Shown here: one piece after another, positions 63,854 through 64,000 of the stretch
Numbering within the stretch: position 1 is the stretch's first letter
Layout of the letters: the number at the start of each line of letters is the position of its first letter
Source: Achromobacter mucicolens
GTDB lineage: Bacteria > Pseudomonadota > Gammaproteobacteria > Burkholderiales > Burkholderiaceae_B
Direction: 5' to 3'
NCBI RefSeq assembly: GCF_902859725.1
Contig: NZ_CADIJP010000021.1
Span: forward strand, 1-64,000
DNA: 64,000 nt
Program-made: the position numbers and the translations under genes
Notes under the pieces: generated by a model
The model's database searches: none
What the model was told of the DNA's origin: nothing
The model's input: the letters and a program-made list of their open reading frames with translations, nothing else

Positions 63854-64000
63854 ATGCGGTCGCACACGCCGCCCTTGTTCGGCTGGCTCGCGACGCGGCT
63901 TGATCCGTATCCGGACGCAATTGGATTGAAGACGCACGTGCATCTCGGTGACGATGGCATCCGGCCGTACATCGAACGGGAGGCGACGAGCCATCCCTTG
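63854..64000 (+). CDS. N-terminal fragment of an unidentified protein, perhaps an ABC exporter
   Basis: An open frame of 49 codons starts at ATG 63854 and continues past the window edge. It begins MRSHTPPLFGWLATRLDPYP. The LFGWLxxRxDPYP stretch recalls the soluble start of ABC-type exporters, but the visible part is too short to be sure. It diverges from mnmH with a 33-base gap and has GGAGGG upstream. Confidence 0.4.
   Translation, partial: MRSHTPPLFGWLATRLDPYPDAIGLKTHVHLGDDGIRPYIEREATSHPL

Overview
The window is a 64 kb stretch of GC-rich chromosome, almost certainly from a betaproteobacterium of the Alcaligenaceae. Achromobacter, or a close relative of Bordetella, is the best guess. The reasons are two orphan tripartite-tricarboxylate (Bug/TctC) receptors, many LysR/GntR/IclR regulators beside small catabolic clusters, a complete nos operon, and the housekeeping run cysS, alkA-like, accA, tilS, lysC, tRNA-Ser, mnmH. 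I see no insertion sequence, integrase, CRISPR array or rRNA, so this is ordinary chromosome with small accessory modules. The genus call is inference.

Layout. 1-2.8 kb: the 5' part of an MFS transporter diverging from an ArsR-type regulator, an acetyltransferase-like gene and a small orphan gene. 2.8-4.1 kb: an overlapping two-gene unit of unknown function (DUF1828-like plus partner). 4.3-10.5 kb: zinc peptidase, YciO, M50 protease, dapA-bamC, a small lipoprotein and roxA. 10.5-14.3 kb: mutS, a secreted protein built of 20-residue tandem repeats, and a cold-shock protein. 14.5-20.6 kb: aldose epimerase, a redox pair with its LysR regulator, dodecin, an unusual non-coding region with four copies of a 94-nt element, and an FMN reductase.

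20.8-27.0 kb holds an uptake and hydrolysis locus for an oxalurate- or carboxybiuret-like ureide. It consists of a nitrate/taurine-type ABC importer, an AtzG-like subunit, an AtzE-family amidase, a GntR regulator and HpxZ. A candidate GntR operator lies over the putative promoter. 27.2-31.8 kb is a second catabolic patch (two LysR genes, an EthD-like protein, a Bug receptor, a class II aldolase). 32.0-37.0 kb is a tightly coupled imelysin, di-haem oxidoreductase, imelysin-like, DUF1513 operon of the iron-linked periplasmic type. Next come mscS, an IclR/Bug divergent pair with a clear palindrome between them, trmJ and suhB.

41.9-51.5 kb is a complete nitrous oxide reductase operon, nosRZDFYL plus apbE (nosX). 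It diverges from an azurin gene, with one FNR/DNR-type box between them. Together these can reduce N2O to N2 in the periplasm, with azurin as a possible electron carrier. 51.8-64 kb is mostly housekeeping: a TerC-CorC fusion, uppP, lpxH, a peptidyl-prolyl isomerase with a signal peptide, a TPR protein, cysS, a DNA glycosylase, accA, tilS, lysC, tRNA-Ser(GCU), mnmH and the start of one more gene.

The strongest candidates for something undescribed are the four 94-nt elements at 19374-19945, each carrying a DnaA-box-like core at the same internal position; the 20-residue repeat protein at 13414-13878; and the DUF1828-like gene pair at 2757-4054.
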